NCBI GenBank assembly: GCA_963931805.1
Contig: OZ007496.1
Coordinates: 183,133,839 to 183,197,838, forward strand
Direction: 5' to 3'
From: Microdon myrmicae
Lineage: Eukaryota > Arthropoda > Insecta > Diptera > Syrphidae
DNA: 64,000 nucleotides
Positions 1 through 11,514 of this stretch are shown here, one piece after another; the stretch's first letter is position 1; every line of letters begins with the position of its first letter. Made by a program: the position numbers and the translations under genes. The notes beneath the pieces are model-generated. The model saw only the letters and a list, made by a program, of their open reading frames with translations, was not told where the DNA came from and did not search any database.

Positions 1-200
1 GTAGCTCCAAAAGTTCGGCATCAGGGTTTAAATTCGCGAAAAATCAATTCGCCAACACATTGGCTGTCTCCTTTAAATTTCTAACTACTGTCTCACTGCC
101 CGTTACTAACGGGGAAAAAGAGGAAGAAGCGAAGTTACTGCTGGCAGCACTTGCCTCTGACCAGAAGAAACGCGAACCGGTTGGGCGCTCAATGAGTCAG
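1..200 (-). pseudogene. LINE-A fragment (linker between endonuclease and RT)
   Basis: This stretch matches, on the same strand, the part of the fuller LINE-A copy at about 28300-28480 that lies between the endonuclease and reverse-transcriptase regions. It is cut by the left edge of the window. It continues at 1421 after the solo LTR 201-1420, so the two pieces are one element. The short + strand frame here is the shadow of the LINE coding strand. Family placement (CR1/Jockey superfamily) comes from the fuller copies. Confidence 0.7.
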
Positions 201-1420
201 TGGCCGTTCCACCAAACCCCACGGTTCGCCTTCCTGAAAAAACCCCAATAACTGCTACCCAGTCTGCATAAGTGTTCGCTAATGCAATCGCATTAGCGTC
301 TTAAATGCTCCACGCATTAAAACAATCAAATTTATATAACCTAAAAGTCCCTGGAAAAGAAAACTTACCTTTCATGCATCTCTTCGCATACAATTCCTAT
401 AAGATTTCTTTCTTACCTTATCAAGAATCGAAAACCAACTCGGCACCTTCGGTACCAGACAAATTACTGTAAACAAAATAATTCGGTTTACACACAATCT
501 AACCGTCATGACAGGGACCATAAATATTGCACCGTCTATTTTCCAACTTCGCCATGTGTACGATAAATTTCTTTACGTACACATTGGCCGGCGACCTTTT
601 TCTCCCAGCAATAAAATTGTCTAAGCTCGCACCATGTGCAAACAGAAGAACGCTGTTCCTACATAGGTATACGAAAAACATTTTTTTTTATTTAATGAGC
701 GGCTGGTATTTATTTAGCTGACCCTCATTACCGAACGATGCATAAACAAACCCATTAGCATCCGACGAGATTCGATTTGTTTACACACATCTCTTGAATG
801 CCCAGTATGCCTCTTCTTTGTGTTCCACGTTCGTCTAATGGTTTTGATCTTTGAAAAAAACCGACGTACACCTATACATGTGTGCCATGACGATCTCCTC
901 TAATGAGATCCGGTTATCACTACAGGTAAAGGAGATGTATCCAAATATTCTTTTGACAGCGACTTACTATCGCCGAGTCGTTCACCGTCGAGTCGAGCAA
1001 GTCGGTTCGGCCTCCGCTCTCCGTCGTCGCGGCGGAGTGGCGATATATATATTCGGAGTCGTGGGCAAAATAAATCCGAATTACTCGGTATCGCTGTACG
1101 TAAATTTTATTCGTCACCCAATTGAGTTGAGCGTGGAGTTATCGAAGTCGTGTTTATTGTGTCACATGTTAAAAAGAAAGCCGGCAGTGATATAAAATGA
1201 ATAATAAATATCTAGGCGTTATCCGAACAGTATTTTGTTGTTGTCACGGTGTCCTGAGTGTTTATCTCTCACCCTTTACCCGTGGTTGCGGACGAATGAG
1301 GCGGCGTTCGTTCATTTATTAGTGATGACTTTCGGTTCGGTATTTTACGCGGCGAACAAATTATGATGGAGGAGGAAGTGAACCTAGTGTCCGTGTTATG
1401 CACAATACTTCCTCCCTACA
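201..1420 (+). mobile_element. Solo LTR (about 1.2 kb) inserted in LINE-A
   Basis: About 1220 bases separate two adjacent parts of LINE-A. The insert begins TGGCCG and ends CTACA and is flanked by AGTCAG (195-200) and AGTCTA (1421-1426), a plausible short target duplication. A near-palindrome around GCTAATGC at 274-297 and the block around 300-420 recur in inverted order near 8950-8800 and in direct order near 35820-35910, so it belongs to a dispersed family. A TATA-like stretch near 1043 and AATAAA near 1204 fit LTR promoter and polyadenylation signals. No internal retrotransposon genes are present, so it reads as a solo LTR. Confidence 0.55.
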
Positions 1421-2924
1421 AGTCTATTAGTCACTCTATCGTTGTAAGCGTTCTTCGCGGTATCAATCATCTAGATGCACGCCTCTCTTATTCTAACAAA
1501 ATTTGTTCTGTTAACCTCGGTGCGATCGGAGCGCCATTGTTTAAAAGCTTTGCTTTTGCCGCTGTAATTTGTTCGCATTTTTTATCAAACCAAGGTTTAT
1601 CAGATGAACTTCGTTTGATGGAATGTGGAATGTACATCTCCATCCCCAGAAGAATAATCTCTGTGACCGATTCCGCGCATGTGTTAACATTGGATTCTCC
1701 AAAGCACACCTCCGACCGCGGAAAGGATGCGAAGAAATCTCGCAAATCGTCCCAGTTAGGAGTCCCATACCTCCACACATGGCGAAGCTGCTTAGGTCAG
1801 TTATTCGTTTGAAATGCAAGCGGTTGCGTAACCCATAACAAGCAGTGATCTGAGTTTCCCAGTGACGCAGCAATTTCCACACTATAAATGCTCGGCTCGG
1901 ATGTCAAAAACAGATCCAGGGTGTTCCCATAATCACCTTGGGTATCCGGCAGTTGCGTAGGTTGCTCCACGAGTTGAGTCAAATTGCGGCCACCAGCGAA
2001 CATCTCCACCAGCCTCCTGGCCTCGTCAGTTCTGTTATAACGCACCAACCACCCGGAACTGTGTACATTAAAACCGCCAAGGACCACAATTTCCGAAGCC
2101 GGGTGGTTGATCGATCGTCATTCGGGTAGCGGTAAAGACAACGAAGAAATTTAACACAATTCCTCAGCATGACCTTCAACCATATGATGTCGAAGTTATT
2201 GGGATCTAACGCCTCCATCCTTTGGCAAACCCGATCGGACCGCGTGAGTACGGAGTCTTCGTATGCAAGTCGTATCCTGATCAACAAAGATATATCAAAT
2301 CAGTTGACAAATCGACTTGAGTCTCAGTTAGGGCAAGGATATCGGGTTACGCTGTTTGCAAATATTGGTAGACGGCGTTTACATTCGTATTGGTGAAACC
2401 GATGCCCCTGATGTTACCAAATGCCGTTATCAGTCGAACGTCGACAGAGCCTCGAGAACGAGCCCGATTACGCGATGATGAAATTCTTATTATTTATTTA
2501 TTGTTATTTATCAAAATATTTGCATGATGTTCATCCTGACATAATCCGTCCGGAGATCCGAATGGGAAACTAGTTTACCTCCCGGAGTTCTTTATCTCAA
2601 AAGGCACCATCATGACTTATCTCCGTGGCAGTCCGGGCCATCAGGCATACATCCGAAACATAGTCGAAGATTTCGGGGTGTAACGGGGTGGTACCTCACG
2701 TTGGGACCGACTACCACCTAACCAACCTTTTCTCGAACCGGTCCATCAGCCAAGCTCCGAAGATGGCCAAGGATTTCTCTCGACCATTTCACGGAGCCTA
2801 TCACTTGATGGGGTGGTATTTCACCTGGCGACAAGCGTCGGGACCCCACCTACCACTCGGCCTTTAGTCGCCCCTTAAGACAAGGCGACCTAGCTGTGAG
2901 TATATTCTAACACCCTACTCACAG
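1421..2924 (-). pseudogene. LINE-A 5' part: 5' UTR and broken endonuclease
   Basis: On the minus strand this holds the 5' end of LINE-A, then an APE-type endonuclease in pieces. 2087-1797 carries the GGFNVHSSGW motif (GDFN-like core) and ends with SDHCLLW, the conserved SDH active-site motif. 1778-1488 carries RDFFASFP. The frame is broken several times. The 5' end is defined by comparison with two other copies (30057 and about 33895): all begin with the same sequence, which includes an inverted repeat at 2894-2902 and 2916-2924. It continues leftward at 1-200 beyond the LTR insertion. It is non-functional. Confidence 0.75.
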
Positions 2925-4700
2925 GCCACAATGGATAACACGATTTTAAAAACGAAATTACCTTAAAATAAACGAGAAGAAATAATGGTCTAGGGTAAGT
3001 CCTGTTAATCCGTTTTATTCGTTTGGAATGTTTATTAAACTTTAAATACAATTACTGAATAAATACGGACTCTCTATAAATATTGGTGGAGCAAGCCCCT
3101 TCCAATCGTTTAAGATCTCTTTGCTTAAAGTAGCGCACCTCAAGAACCGGACCCTGCTCTGGACGAATGGCGTTGTGGTCTTGTCTTGTATGCTTGGTGT
3201 ACTATCGTCAACTCAAGAAAAAAAAAATGGGGTGGCGAGAGGTCGACTTCAGAGAGACAAGGACAGATTTGTCCTTCATCTTGTCTCTGGCTTCTGGTCA
3301 TCTTGTGATAACCAGAATCACCCACATCCGTAAAGATGTTGGGCTTGGTCTCATGATATCTGAAAAGAAAGGGCGAGGAGGTATCTAAGGATTGTGTGGG
3401 CAGGGTGAGTTCAGGTGTTCTCTAACTACTTGGATGGAGGGATGGTGGGAAAGAAATCATACAAGACCGGTGGGTCTTAAGTGCGGTAGTAAACGTAGAT
3501 CACATCTTTGGCGTCTGAAAATCTGCGCTGTGGTCGGTGTGTGTGTGTACGTCTATCATCAACTCCCTAACTCCCACCGCTTATATTCTCTCTTGTGTCC
3601 CTGTTCCCCCGTTCACATGTTTGTCACAGGAACAAACAGAGCAATTGGTATAAATAGCCAGTCCTCAGTGCGCCAGTTGGCAGTCGTGTGCTGCTCCCTT
3701 TCCAACAAGTGTTTTTACATAAAAATATATTAATAAATTATAAATTACTCGTATATAACTATATTCCGATGTTATAGCGAAAACCGTCATGCAAAGTTTA
3801 GTGTTGGGGAAAGTCCCACCGCATTTAAGGAGATAAAATGCAATGCGACATTCCCGTATTTTACCGACCCCTTGTGAAACTGCTAGTCTTGTTTTGTTTC
3901 CTTTTGTTTCCATGGTTTGGTGACCAATTGTACTAAGCGATTGGTCGGCAATTTGCTTTGAACCACGTGACTTTTCCATTTAAAATTTCCGATTACTTTT
4001 TGAAGCACACAGTATGAGCCTTTAGTCAGGTTTGATACGGATAAAAAAACGCTTAAAATTTATTGCAGTCCGAACTATTAAGAAAATGAAAAAGAAAGAG
4101 GAAGTGCTGTTGCTGCAGGATCTTCTACAGCGCAAAATACTTTCCCTCCATAACTCCCCACCTCATCCAATTTCTTCAAGGTTACGCTTACTTCATCCCC
4201 CGTCTCCGTTTCGACCTCCCCACAGGTCCTTTTCCTATTGGTTTTCCGTCAAAAATTCTACGGACTGGGATTTCTTTCGTTACGCATTCTCACTACATGC
4301 TTGGAACCCGTTTTAATAATCACGACTTAATGATTCTCACTGTGGTTTAAAGTCTTGCTCTTCCACTCACGATTGTGAAGTTCCCTACATTGTCCCGTGT
4401 TCTCATCATATTTAGCGCCGAACATACCCCCTTAAATTTTATTCTCGAATAATTGAAAACTGCTTTCCGTTTTGTAAGCGGCTGTTACATTTTTTTTTTT
4501 TTTTTGGAATACAATTTAAATATATTTTTATTATATTTTTGAAAACGGGTACTTACTCGGCTTCCCTGGGTCGGTGGTAGTTTGATGTGGTATTGGATAT
4601 CTAAGTATTTTGCCAGATACTTTATCAATTTAGAAACTAAAAACAACAGTTCAAAATTTATTCATTGTGGAATCTCATTCACGTTCTTTTTTTTCTTTCT
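2925..4700. other. No recognised gene; TATA-like site at 3649
   Basis: No convincing coding region was seen. TATAAATAG lies at 3649-3657, followed by AT-rich sequence with AATAAA near 3731, which could be part of an old LTR or a promoter; nothing confirms either. The short ORFs here have no family resemblance I recognise. Confidence 0.3.
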
Positions 4701-4708
4701 TTCAGTAG

Positions 4709-4966
4709 ATTATTGTTAATTCAGTTTTGAATTTTGAAAAACGACGTCGAGCATAGTAATTTTATTTATTCTTTAAATTAAATGGTATTAGAAAAATACA
4801 ATTATTATTAATTAAGTAGTTTTATTTTTAAAATACGTACTATGATTTTTTTTGAAACGATTTTCCTATCGAGGAAATTATTGTTAATTCAATTTTGGAT
4901 CAATTAAAAACGACGTCGGCTATGATGATTTTATTTATTCTTTAAATTAAATGGTATTAGAAATAT
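4709..4966 (+). repeat. Direct repeat, two units of about 91 bp, 168 bp apart
   Basis: 4709-4799 and 4877-4966 are near copies, both starting ATTATTGTTAATTCA and ending around AATGGTATTAGAAA, with an AACGACGTCG core. The region from 4490 to 5340 is strongly AT-rich and has no coding potential. Confidence 0.7.
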
Positions 4967-5548
4967 ATTATTTAATATTAACGTATATTAATTAATAATT
5001 GAGTTTCATTCTTGGAAGAGGAATGGAACTCACTTAATGCCATTAGCGTGTGTGTGCCGATGGTGTTCTATAATATTTACAAATATTTAGACTGGTTTTA
5101 TTTATAGTTGCATAATATTTAGTTAGTCTAAATTTATTTGTATTTACATTAATTAATTTTTTTTCTTCTTTTTATTAAATTTTTTTTTTTTAGACCATTT
5201 TTTTATATATATATTTTATAATTTAAAATATATTCACAATGCTTTTTATTTATTTATAAAAAATTTTATATAGTTTATAGTTTAAATATAGTACAATGCT
5301 TTCACGTTAGTTTTTAAATTACGTATTTCAAAAACATATGTGCTTCGTTGGGCATGACTATTGTTTTGTTTGTTACCGTTCAAACTTATGGTACGAAAAT
5401 GTTATTCCTGGTTCTGTGGTGTGTAATGAGTTCCGGTCCCCTAATGGTACCAATTTCAAACCAAAAACAGTGCTGTAACCCTCAGGTCGTTCCCTCTATT
5501 CAAAATAGAGTTTAACCGGTTATGTCATCATCATCATCATCATCGGCA

Positions 5549-6103
5549 CTACAACCGGGATCCGGTCTTGGCCTTATTTAACAAATCTCTCCACCGGTCC
5601 CGATTTCGAGCCGATGTCATCCAGTTTAGCACTCCCAGGCTCTGGGCGTCCTGGTCTACGCCATCCCTCCATCGCAGAAAAGGTCTGCCGCGCTGTCTCC
5701 TTCCATACATCCTGCCACAAAGGACTTTCCGGGCAGGGTCCTCTTCGCTCATTCGAGCTAGGTGTCCCGCCCACCGGAGTCTACCGAGCTTGATTTTTCT
5801 TACAATATGAGCTTCAAGGTAGATTGCGTACAACTCATGGTTGTAGCGTCTCCGGAATCGTCCTCCCTCACATACGGGGCCAACAATTCTCCTTAAGACC
5901 TTTCTCTCGAACGCGGCCAAGAGTTCAGAGTGCTTTTTATTAAGCACCCAGGTCTCGGATCCATACATGAGTATTGGTAAGACCATGGTCTTGTACAGCA
6001 GTAGCTTGGATGTTCTGGATAAATTTCGGGATTTAAAGAGCCTTGATAGACCATAGTAGGCTTTGTTGGATTTAATCAGCCGTTCGCGTATTTCTTCTTC
6101 CAT
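5549..6103 (-). pseudogene. RTE-like ORF, C-terminal domain
   Basis: 184 codons downstream of the RT block on the same strand, after a small frame break. It shows the MVLPILMYGSETWVL segment, the LGRLRWAGHLARM motif, RQRGRPFLRWRDGVDQD and a terminal WRDLLNKAKTGSRL. The last codons lie in the 3' sequence shared with the SINE family, so the SINE tail overlaps the end of this ORF. Confidence 0.75.
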
Positions 6104-6127
6104 ATTGTTATCGGCTGATACTATTGA

Positions 6128-6943
6128 TCAAAGGTAGTTAAAGGATTGCACTACTTCAAATTCGTGCTCCACTACCCTGATAGTTTGACCAACGTTAGGT
6201 CTTCTCTTCGCAGAAGTTGCCACCATGTACTCGGTTTTTCCCTCATTAATGCGCACTCCCAGTTTTTGTGCCGCCTGCTCGATCTGGGTGAAGGATTCGT
6301 GTACCGCCGATTCGGTTCTACCGATGATGTCGATGTCATCTGCGTAGGCAAGTATCTGGCTGGACTTGGCGACAATAGTCCCTCTAGTTGTAACGCCAGA
6401 GTCACGGATTGCTTTCTCCAACGCCAGGTTGAAGAGGAGGCAGGCCAGACCGTCCCCTTGTCGGAGTCCAATATAGATGTTTATTGGTTTGGACAGTAAT
6501 CCCGCTACTTTTACTTGACTAGTTACGTTGGTCATGGTCAACCTACAAAGTCGTATCAATTTGTTTGGAATGCCGAATTCTCTCATGGCATTATATACCT
6601 CTACCCTGGCTATGCTGTCGTTGGCCGCCTTGAAGTCTATAAACAGATGATATAATGGAATCTGAAATTCCTGACATTTTTCCATCGCCTGCCTAAGGGT
6701 GAATATCTGATCAGTTGCTGATTTGTCTGGGATGAAGCCACACTGATATTGACCAATGATGGCTTTAGCGTATGGGGATATCCGGTCTTGTAGGATAGTG
6801 GAGAGTATCTTATAGGCGGTACTCAGCAATGTTATACCCCGATAGTTGCTGCACAGTGTGATATCTTCCTTCTTATGTATGGGGCAAATTATACCACGAC
6901 GCCAATCTTCCGGCATCTCCTCTTGCTCCCATACGTGCACCAC
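6128..6943 (-). pseudogene. RTE-like reverse transcriptase fragment
   Basis: Open for 271 codons on the minus strand. It contains the early RT block (WRRGIICPIHKKED), NYRGITLLSTAYKIL, the GFIPDKSATDQIFTLRQ region, FIDFKAANDSI, GLRQGDGLACLLFNLALEKA and the catalytic ILAYADDIDI. YADD is intact. One change is notable: FIDFKAANDS where relatives usually have FKQAYDS. The frame breaks at about 6115 before the C-terminal block. The endonuclease is absent because the copy is truncated at 6986. It would act as target-primed polymerase in an intact element; this copy is not complete. Confidence 0.8.
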
Positions 6944-6986
6944 GATCTCGTGAATTGCGTGATGTAACGCTGTCCCTCCTTGTTAT

Positions 6987-7150
6987 GGTTATGTCGCACC
7001 ACCACATTTCTCTTTCCAATCCTAATGACCACGTTTACTGGACCTTGAATTGCCACTACATTGTAGGGACCCCTCCATATGGGAACTAACTTCCCTGTTT
7101 CTGCGCATTCCGTATCAGAACCTTATCGCCCACGTGAAACGTGAATGGGC
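6987..7150 (-). pseudogene. Gypsy/Ty3 integrase C-terminal fragment
   Basis: Reading the minus strand from about 7150 gives a short open stretch containing VGDKVLIRN, GKLVPIWRGPYNV and NVVIRIGKRNVVVRH. This is the pattern of the C-terminal (GPY/F-type) region of Gypsy integrases. It continues on the far side of the RTE-like insertion at 5517 and below, where the reading is degenerate. No other Gypsy domains are adjacent. The + strand piece of LINE-A starts just to the right. Confidence 0.6.
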
Positions 7151-7204
7151 GTACTGTACGGTCAGTACCCTTTGGATTTTCACTTAGAAATCAACAGGTT
7201 ACGC

Positions 7205-7787
7205 CTTACTATTTTGTACGTATGTTGGAAATGCCAAATGATGGAGGCGTTAGAACCCAATAACTTCGACATCATGTGGTTGAAGGTGGAGCTGAGGAAT
7301 TCTGTTAAATTTCTTTGTTGTCTTTACCGCTCCCCGAATGACCATTGACCAGCGATATTTTGCGAACATCTTTCACATACCGCCGGCTGAATATATATCA
7401 ACCACCCAGCCTTTGGAATTGTGTCCCTTGGCAATTTAAATGTACATAATTCCCGGTGGTTGGTGCATCATAACAAAACTGACGAGGGTAGGAGACTGGC
7501 GGAGATGTTCGCAGGTAGGCGCAATTTGACTCAACTCGTGCAGCAACCTACGCGAGTGCCAGATACCCGAGGTGATTATGGGAACACCCTGGATCTGCAA
7601 CCACTTACATTTCAAACGAATAACCGACCTAAGCAATTTCGCCATGTGTATGGGGTTAGGACGATTGCGAGATTTCTTCGCATCCTTTCCGTGGTCGGAG
7701 GTGTCGGCAATTGCCTTTAGGAACTGTGCTCTAGAACTATCGCCGGTTCTTGGCAGATTCGTTCGCTTATCATATGAACGAAGGATC
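7205..7787 (+). pseudogene. LINE-A sense copy, endonuclease and start of RT
   Basis: On the + strand this matches the LINE-A endonuclease region: MEALEPNNFDIMWLKVEL, a FLCCLYRSPNDH segment, LGNLNVHNSRWLV and LRDFFASFPWSEV. About 7708-7787 then jumps to the pre-RT region (NCALELSPVLGRFVRL), so an internal deletion has occurred. The reading continues in frame at 9027 once the LTR 7788-9026 is removed. It is non-functional. Confidence 0.7.
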
Positions 7788-9026
7788 TGTGGGCAGGAAA
7801 TACTGTGCGCCGGCGTACGGCACTGGATTCACTCCCGTCCCCAGCATAATTAACTGATCCAGCGAATACCAGAAAACATCCGTTCGCGAAAAGATTAGAA
7901 CTCACGTTATTCTTTGTCACTCACTGATTGTCCGCTGCAAATGATCTTCCAAGAATCCAAGAGTATAAGAAAATGAAACGCACTGGTTTAATTTATTTCT
8001 ATTTGTGTCGATTGTTTATAACTTTATTTAAGTTGTTATTTATTTTTGGGTCTACATTAGTTGTTTTTATCGATATGTAACGTTATACAAGTTTTATTTG
8101 GCACATGGTTTATTAATTGGTTCCATTGGCGGCACCGTTTCACTGGGAATTTGTTTGGTGAATTAAGGATTTGACACGTAAAACATCGCGTGTGTAAACG
8201 CACCGTACCGTGTGCACGGTACGGCGAAGGAAAGAAAACCCGACCGACTCCTTTGATGATTGTAATAAGACTGACTCCCTGCGGGTTTGAATCTGACTCC
8301 TGATTCACCAACAATTCGGTAGTGAGTTTGTCAGCACCAAAGAGAAAAGAGAGAACATTTCTCGAAATGGGGTAACCAGTAAGAGCGTCTTGCTGACTAT
8401 ATTCCGCTGTATGTGTGCGATCGTGTAGCTCTGTGTTGTTTACCTATGCGAGAAGGTCAATGGGAAGCGAATCCTGAAACATTGTAAGACAAAGGGATCG
8501 TGTAGGTCATTGTTTATGATGTGCATTGCAGCTGTATAGTTAGACCGCAATGCATCGTGGAAATGGTGCTAATTGAGGTTTTAGATGTGTATGGCATCTC
8601 TACCGAGGGTAAGAACAAAATCCTGTTTGCGTTTGGTTATGCTATTGAATTCGGTTTCGCTGATAATGCCTAAGATGCGGTAATTGTTTCTCGATTGAAC
8701 AAACGAATCACTGGTCGGTTTATGGCAGCTGCATAAACAAGCTGTCCGACATTGCATTTTACTGCTGACAAAGGGTGCCGAATGCTTTGGGATTAATGAT
8801 GCCTATGTACATTAAAAAATCCTTTCAGGGAATTTGAATAGCGCATTAAATGTGTGAATGTTGGGAGAATTCTTTATAGGAATTTTAGATAATGCGTTGT
8901 ATGCATTAAATGTCCTTGGAAAAGGAAATGTTTTCAGGTGATAATGCAATTGCATTAGCGAAAAACAATGGGAGTTGGGTTGCAATTATGGGGAGTTCTT
9001 CGGGTAAGCTTAAAAGAACCCCCACA
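7788..9026 (-). mobile_element. Solo LTR, 1239 bp, with GATC target duplication
   Basis: The segment starts TGTGGGCAGG and ends AACCCCCACA, so the termini are inverted TGTGGG/CCCACA as in an LTR. It is flanked by GATC at 7784-7787 and 9027-9030. Removing it restores a continuous LINE-A reading across the join. No internal gag or pol is present. By comparison with the copy at 201-1420 it lies in the opposite orientation. Its 9026 end is very like the LTR-like copies ending at 32294, 45935 and 52918. Confidence 0.75.
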
Positions 9027-10050
9027 GATCTTTCCTGCCTGCTGGAAACTGGTTGAGGTCAGTCAATCCCAAATAGGGGGAAAAGGTGTCTCCCCCAAAA
9101 TTACCGGCCTATCTAAGTTGGTGGAAAAGGTCATCAATGCCGAGTTAATTAAGTATTTGGAGTGCAACGGACTTCTGAATGATCTTCAATACGGATTCCG
9201 TGGTAGGCGGTCCACGGGAGATCTTTCGACCCTTATAACCGTTATATGGACATCTACGATTGAGCGACATTGTGATTCAAGAGCGGTCGCATTGGATATA
9301 TCCAATGCATTGAATTGAATTGAAAACGCATTTATTTGCAAAAGATATATACAATTTGTTTTTTTTTTTTACAATTTTAGACTAAATGCTAAGCCTATTT
9401 TAACTATAATTGTTCTTAATCTAATTTACTGGCCCTGCACGAGCACTCTAAATTATTCTAGTTGCCATTTTAAGATATCTCCAATGCTTTTGGCCGCATC
9501 TGGCAGGGGCATTGCTGAGCAAACTTCCCTCATATGGACTTTCCCATCAGCTTTGCGACTGGACGTAGAGTTTCCTCGAAAATCGACCGTTCCGGGTTTT
9601 GTAGTCGGCGAATATTCGGGTCTGTATCCTGTAAATTCCGGGGTGCCTCAAGGTTCTATTTTGGCTCCAAACATGTTTTTCCTTCACATAAATGATTTGT
9701 TGGAGTCGATGGATAGCAGAGTGTTCAGTTTTGTCGATGATAGTATGCTTGTTACCTCTTTTTCGAGTGGTCGGTCCATTAGTGCATCAACGTCGCACCA
9801 GCTGATATGTAGCCAGATCGACTCTCCGAATCGGGACCTGGATAAGGTCCCTTTCCCTGTGGGCAAAGGCCAATTTCGTCGACTTCAATGCAACGAAGAC
9901 ACAATATACAAGATTCACAAAGAAAAGTGGATCATCGGTTCCACACCTGATGATGAATGGCCAGGGCCTCGAATCTAGGGAAAGCATGAAACTGGTCAGG
10001 GTCGCGGTGTGTGGGAATGTATCGTGGCATAAACACTTATCGAATATTGC
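9027..10050 (+). pseudogene. LINE-A sense copy, reverse transcriptase
   Basis: Continuation of the + strand LINE-A. 9030-9308 carries KLVEKVINAELIKYLECNG, LQYGFRGRRSTGD and AVALDIS. After the insert 9309-9473 the RT goes on with YPVNSGVPQGSILAPNMF, HINDLLE and FSFVDDSMLVTSF. The catalytic box here reads FVDD where another copy reads FAND; both are degenerate forms of F/Y-x-DD. Frameshifts break it after about 9880. Homology stops near 10050. It is non-functional. Confidence 0.75.
9309..9473 (-). mobile_element. 165-bp retro-insert with AATTG-repeat end
   Basis: This insert splits LINE-A at its ALDIS codons and is flanked by a 14-bp duplication (GATATATCCAATGC at 9295-9308, GATATCTCCAATGC at 9474-9487). 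On the minus strand it ends with AATAAATGCG followed by TTCAA repeats, like the 3' end of a LINE or SINE with a short repeat tail. I cannot name the family. Confidence 0.6.
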
Positions 10051-10148
10051 CGGTCCGCCGCAGGAAAACTGTCCGCAGGGTCAGTTCTGTTATAGTTTTA
10101 TACAGTTGGTTATAGTTGCAACAGTTTGCCTTACTATCTCCTGATATT

Positions 10149-10153
<5 letters not shown>

Positions 10154-10200
<47 letters not shown>

Positions 10201-10212
10201 TATATATATATA
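10154..10212. repeat. (TA)n microsatellite
   Basis: Nearly pure AT dinucleotide repeat, interrupted at 10197-10200. It abuts the degraded end of a LINE-A copy. Confidence 0.95.
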
Positions 10213-11514
10213 CCAAATGTTCTATGTTTTGTACCATGATTCTGTGTATGTGGGTTTGATATTTGGAATGATACTATTGTGGTGTGTTTTGTTATATTGT
10301 ATTTCATGAATACCTATATATATATTTGTTATTGTTCATCGGATATGTGAAGTGCCGATTCAACAATGTTAAGTTGCTATGTGTTACCAAACATTGAAAT
10401 TTACATATACTATTCCAATTATATCTTGGTAATTACATTCATAGAGGGGAATGTTATATTCTCATTCTGAGATTGGTAACCCAAAAAAGTACTCATAGCA
10501 GTTTGTCGTGGATATAAATGTTGTCCGCAGCGCCAACTTTAGTAATGCCTTACGTGGCAAATACATATATCAATATATATGTCCTCTCAGGAACTCCGCA
10601 GTTGTCCAATGCTCTTATCTGCATGGACTCAGAACCAAACCGCCATCTCATCCACTGATGAATTCCAGTTAGGAAATAAGGGCACTGTCCTCCTGTTTTG
10701 GAACGCCAGTCTTTGCCCATTGTTGCAAATTATAAGTCTCGTCTCCGCTAGCTAATGCTCTTGCTTCTTTTGTGGTGTTGTTATGTACGGCAGTGGCCGT
10801 AGATGATACGGGGCAAACTGTACCGCCCGAACCAGTTATCTCGTCCCAGCTGAGGCTAGAAACTATTTGGTGAATTTAAAACGGGCTTATGGGCACTCTC
10901 CCCATCTATGCGTACTGGATTCCCTCCAGTTCCATGTTACGACCAGAATCAACGTCCGCCAGGGCAACGGAACCTCTCGACATCAACGGCCAGACACCAA
11001 AACGAAATTCGACAGCAAAACACCAAACGAATTAACTTTTTATACAACAGTCCTTCATGGACAACTTTCCGCTTTATTTTACATTGGTAATTTACACTTA
11101 ACTAGTTTCACAAACAATACGTTTACAAAAGGAAATTATTGTAAGTCCTCCAAGGACGGGTTCTTCGGTTCATGTTTTTTTATTCTCTTGTTCACGAACA
11201 AAGAACAGACAAATAACTGCCAAAAAGAAAAGTAAAGAAATAGACTCCAAAAAAAAACTACTCTCTCTCTCCATCAACCACTCCGAAAGGAAACTCCACC
11301 TAACCGACCCTTTGCAATCAACACGCTGTCGGTAATGGGGATCCAAGAATACAATTACTAAGCAATATGAATTAAATTAATGTATAATTTATAAATAAAT
11401 ACTATAATATATATACCACAATAATTGATTGCAAATAAATACTACCTAACCAATTGCAAAACCGTAATAAGGTAGTTATTAACCATCAAAATGAAGATAT
11501 AAACAAAGGCTATT
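10213..11514. other. No gene recognised
   Basis: About 1.3 kb between LINE-A fragments. A 122-codon frame at 10867-11235 shows no motif I know and has low-complexity ends. The sequence at 10440-10900 has the mixed composition of old transposon DNA, but nothing diagnostic was seen. Confidence 0.4.

Larger units (their letters stand above)
5527..6986 (-). mobile_element. RTE-like LINE copy 1, 5' truncated
   Basis: Minus-strand element with an (ATC)n-type 3' tail at 5527-5545 and two coding blocks: reverse transcriptase (6943-6128) and the post-RT C-terminal domain (6103-5549). The RT has the NYRGITLLSTAYKILS block and YADD. The C-terminus has the RLRWAGHLARM and GRPFLRWRDG motifs often seen after the RT in RTE-like insect elements. 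The 5' half with the endonuclease is missing, typical of incomplete target-primed reverse transcription. The clade call rests on remembered motifs, not on a tree. It sits inside a Gypsy fragment. Confidence 0.8.
5518..6995. repeat. 9-bp target-site duplication around RTE-like copy 1
   Basis: GGTTATGTC occurs at 5518-5526 and 6987-6995, immediately flanking the RTE-like LINE at 5527-6986. This fixes both ends of the insertion and shows that the flanks are one interrupted Gypsy-like fragment. Confidence 0.7.

Noticed and set aside
851..1195. 114-codon ORF as a gene
   Set aside because: It lies within the solo LTR and has no recognisable motif.
3649..3657. Host promoter at TATAAATAG
   Set aside because: No start site, exon or gene follows; it could equally be LTR remnant or chance.
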